Positions 62,386 to 64,000 of a DNA stretch of 64,000 nt are shown in pieces. The notes under the pieces were generated by a model. The model did not search any database, was not told where the DNA came from, and saw only the letters and a list, made by a program, of their open reading frames with translations. A program made the position numbers and the translations under genes. The stretch's first letter is position 1; each line of letters starts with the position of its first letter. Location of the stretch: positions 124,001-188,000 of the forward strand of contig NZ_CP113517.1 of assembly GCF_024360925.2 (NCBI RefSeq), in the 5' to 3' direction. This stretch comes from Methylomonas rapida. Its GTDB lineage: Bacteria; Pseudomonadota; Gammaproteobacteria; Methylococcales; Methylomonadaceae.

Positions 62386-62507
62386 GACTCAATTACCAGG
62401 GGTTGAAGTGAAAACAAGTGGGGAAGCATAGTACAGGATTGTCGTTGATCTTGCCGGCGATAGGCGTTGGCGAGTCGAAACGTCTCGATAACGCGAAAGT
62501 AGCTGCG

Positions 62508-62849
62508 TCAGCGAAGTTCACGGCGCTGCGCGCATTGGATGCAGTAATTGGCATAAGGCAATGCCGCCAGGCGCTCTTTTCTAATCGGTTCGCCGCAGAG
62601 CAAGCAAATGCCGTAGGTGCCGGCGTCGATTCGGGAAATGGCCTGCTTGATTTTTTCCACTTCGGCGCGGGTCGTGTTGCCTAGCGCATCCAACACCTCG
62701 TCGTTTTCGGCTTCGACGGCTTGTTCGGAAAAATCCTGATCCAGGGGCTTGTCGATATGTTTGACGTCATCGGTGATTTTGCCCAAACGGTCGTCCAGTT
62801 CTTCCAGCATCTCCAGCAGATGATTGCGCACGTCTTGATATTCTTTCAT
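62508..62849 (-). CDS. DksA/TraR-type zinc-finger protein
   Basis: 113 aa. A helical N-terminal hairpin (L-E-M-L-E-E-L-D-D-R-L-G-K-I-T-D-D-V) is followed by a C4 zinc finger: C-L-L-C-G-E-P-I-R-K-E-R-L-A-A-L-P-Y-A and Y-C-I-Q-C-A. It is smaller than E. coli DksA (151 aa) and lacks its typical D-x-x-D-x-A tip, so it is probably a secondary family member. Such proteins bind RNA polymerase through its secondary channel. The start M-K-E-Y-Q-D has a GGAGACC upstream. Confidence 0.85.
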   Translation of the reverse strand: MKEYQDVRNHLLEMLEELDDRLGKITDDVKHIDKPLDQDFSEQAVEAENDEVLDALGNTTRAEVEKIKQAISRIDAGTYGICLLCGEPIRKERLAALPYANYCIQCAQRRELR

Positions 62850-63040
62850 GTAAGGTCTCCGCAGCAAGGCTGCCTATTGCGTGATGGCGCCCATTCCAAT
62901 GGCGTTTCGAGCGTAGGGTTCTTATACAATGAAGCGGGCACAGGCGCAATATCGAAGCCCCAAGGCTGTGACATGGCGCAAGCGTATCGAGGTATGTCAG
63001 ACTATACTCGACTTTAACTCATCAGCATTGGGAGCACGGC

Positions 63041-64000
63041 ATGGGCAAGATACTCGTCAAAAACTCTATCGTCGAGCTCGACGGCGACGAAATGACCCGC
63101 ATCATTTGGCGTTTCATCAAGGACGCGCTGATTCTGCCCTATCTGGATTTGCCCATAGAATATTATGATTTGGGCATGGAAAACCGCGATGCCACCGATG
63201 ACCAGGTGACGATAGAAGCCGCTCATGCCATCAAGAGGCACGGCGTCGGCATCAAATGCGCCACGATCACCCCTGATGAAGCCCGTGTCGCCGAGTTTGG
63301 CTTGAAGAAGATGTACAAGTCGCCCAACGGTACGATACGCAACATCCTCGATGGCACCGTGTTCCGCGAGCCCATCATTTGCAAAAACGTGCCGCGTCTG
63401 GTGCCGAATTGGACCCAGCCTATCTGCATCGGCCGCCATGCCTTCGGCGATCAGTATCGCGCCACCGATTTCGTGACACAAGGCAAGGGCACGCTGAAAA
63501 TCAGCTTTACCCCGGACGATGGCGGCCCCGAGCTGTCTTACGAGGTTTACCATTTCGAGGGCGACGGCGTGGCGTTGGCGATGTACAACACCGACGAGTC
63601 CATCGCCGGCTTTGCCCGCAGTTGCTTCAATGTGGCCCTGGATCGCGGCTGGCCTTTGTACCTGTCTACCAAGAACACGATCCTGAAAAAATATGATGGC
63701 CGCTTCAAGGACATCTTCGAGGCAATCTACCACGCCGAATTCAAACCGCTATTCGCCGCCAAAGGCATCGTCTATGAACACAAATTGATCGACGACATGG
63801 TGGCTTCGGCGCTGAAATGGAATGGGGCTTTCGTCTGGGCCTGCAAGAATTACGACGGGGATGTGCAATCGGACACGGTGGCGCAAGGTTTCGGCTCGTT
63901 GGGGCTGATGACGTCGGTATTGGTGACGCCGGACGGCAAGATCCTGGAGGCCGAAGCCGCTCACGGCACCGTTACGCGGCATTATCGCCAGCATCAGCAA
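63041..64000 (+). CDS. icd: NADP-dependent isocitrate dehydrogenase (eukaryote-like type), partial
   Basis: 320 codons present; the 3' end is beyond the window. [54 protein letters not shown] and [10 protein letters not shown] are those of the homodimeric IDH1/IDH2-like type rather than the E. coli Icd type. It converts isocitrate to 2-oxoglutarate. GGGAGCACGGC precedes the ATG. Confidence 0.95.
   Translation, partial: MGKILVKNSIVELDGDEMTRIIWRFIKDALILPYLDLPIEYYDLGMENRDATDDQVTIEAAHAIKRHGVGIKCATITPDEARVAEFGLKKMYKSPNGTIRNILDGTVFREPIICKNVPRLVPNWTQPICIGRHAFGDQYRATDFVTQGKGTLKISFTPDDGGPELSYEVYHFEGDGVALAMYNTDESIAGFARSCFNVALDRGWPLYLSTKNTILKKYDGRFKDIFEAIYHAEFKPLFAAKGIVYEHKLIDDMVASALKWNGAFVWACKNYDGDVQSDTVAQGFGSLGLMTSVLVTPDGKILEAEAAHGTVTRHYRQHQQ

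Overview
The window looks like the chromosome of a gammaproteobacterium, most likely a methanotroph of the Methylococcales (Methylomonas-like). The grounds are the order rsmI-lpoA-yraN-diaA, hda next to a DUF2069 gene, twitching-pilus ATPases, BluB plus late cobalamin genes, a C-terminal VPLPGA...RRK surface-sorting tail, and sterol-type genes, which among bacteria are known mainly from methanotrophs. The genus is an inference. No methane oxidation gene is in the window. Base composition is moderately GC-rich and fairly even.

Layout. 1-5.0 kb: partial mtnB, RNase P RNA, a CBS-pair protein, rsmI, then lpoA-yraN-diaA. 5.2-6.7 kb: an exported subtilisin-like protein. 7.2-15.4 kb: an accessory island made of a large Type III-like DNA methyltransferase (mod), a zeta-toxin-like kinase with a small partner, a REP-associated tyrosine transposase (RAYT), and the restriction helicase-nuclease (res). 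The same palindromic repeat pair occurs four times here, twice in frame inside mod. The island ends near tRNA-Pro(CGG). 16.1-17.7 kb: asparaginase and folA. 17.9-24.9 kb: Pho-box-controlled pstSCAB-phoU with unusually long permeases.

25.0-26.9 kb holds an operon of two eukaryote-type sterol genes, an ERG2/sigma-1-receptor family protein and an ERG24-type sterol reductase, with a promoter overlapped by a perfect palindrome. 27.2-29.0 kb: a second phosphate system (Pit plus a PhoU-like DUF47 protein). 29.4-30.9 kb: a methyltransferase and a Tim44-domain protein. 31.1-38.9 kb: a heavy-metal RND efflux operon (small His-rich secreted protein, outer-membrane factor, adaptor, pump, DUF3240 protein), followed by two related genes in which an RRM-like domain occurs alone or fused to a DUF3240-like domain.

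38.9-43.6 kb: ferredoxin, a second EF-G, panE-hda-DUF2069. 43.8-50.6 kb: YceI, a diguanylate cyclase divergent from an HD-GYP phosphodiesterase, a flavin reductase-like protein, FetAB and an unknown gene. 51.0-59.0 kb: ABC-F protein, membrane protein, UspA and a cobalamin cluster (cobU, cobT, TM2 protein, cobS, bluB, cobQ), which supplies the lower ligand and assembles the nucleotide loop. 59.0-64.0 kb: mltB, pilU, pilT, a DksA-type zinc-finger protein and the start of an NADP-isocitrate dehydrogenase gene.

Several short palindromic repeat families are scattered between genes. The most striking is a roughly 170-bp element with CACGAAA-rich inverted ends. It abuts the stop codons of phoU, erg24 and cobU, and a fourth copy separates the divergent c-di-GMP genes. 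All functional calls come from reading motifs by eye; no database search was possible.
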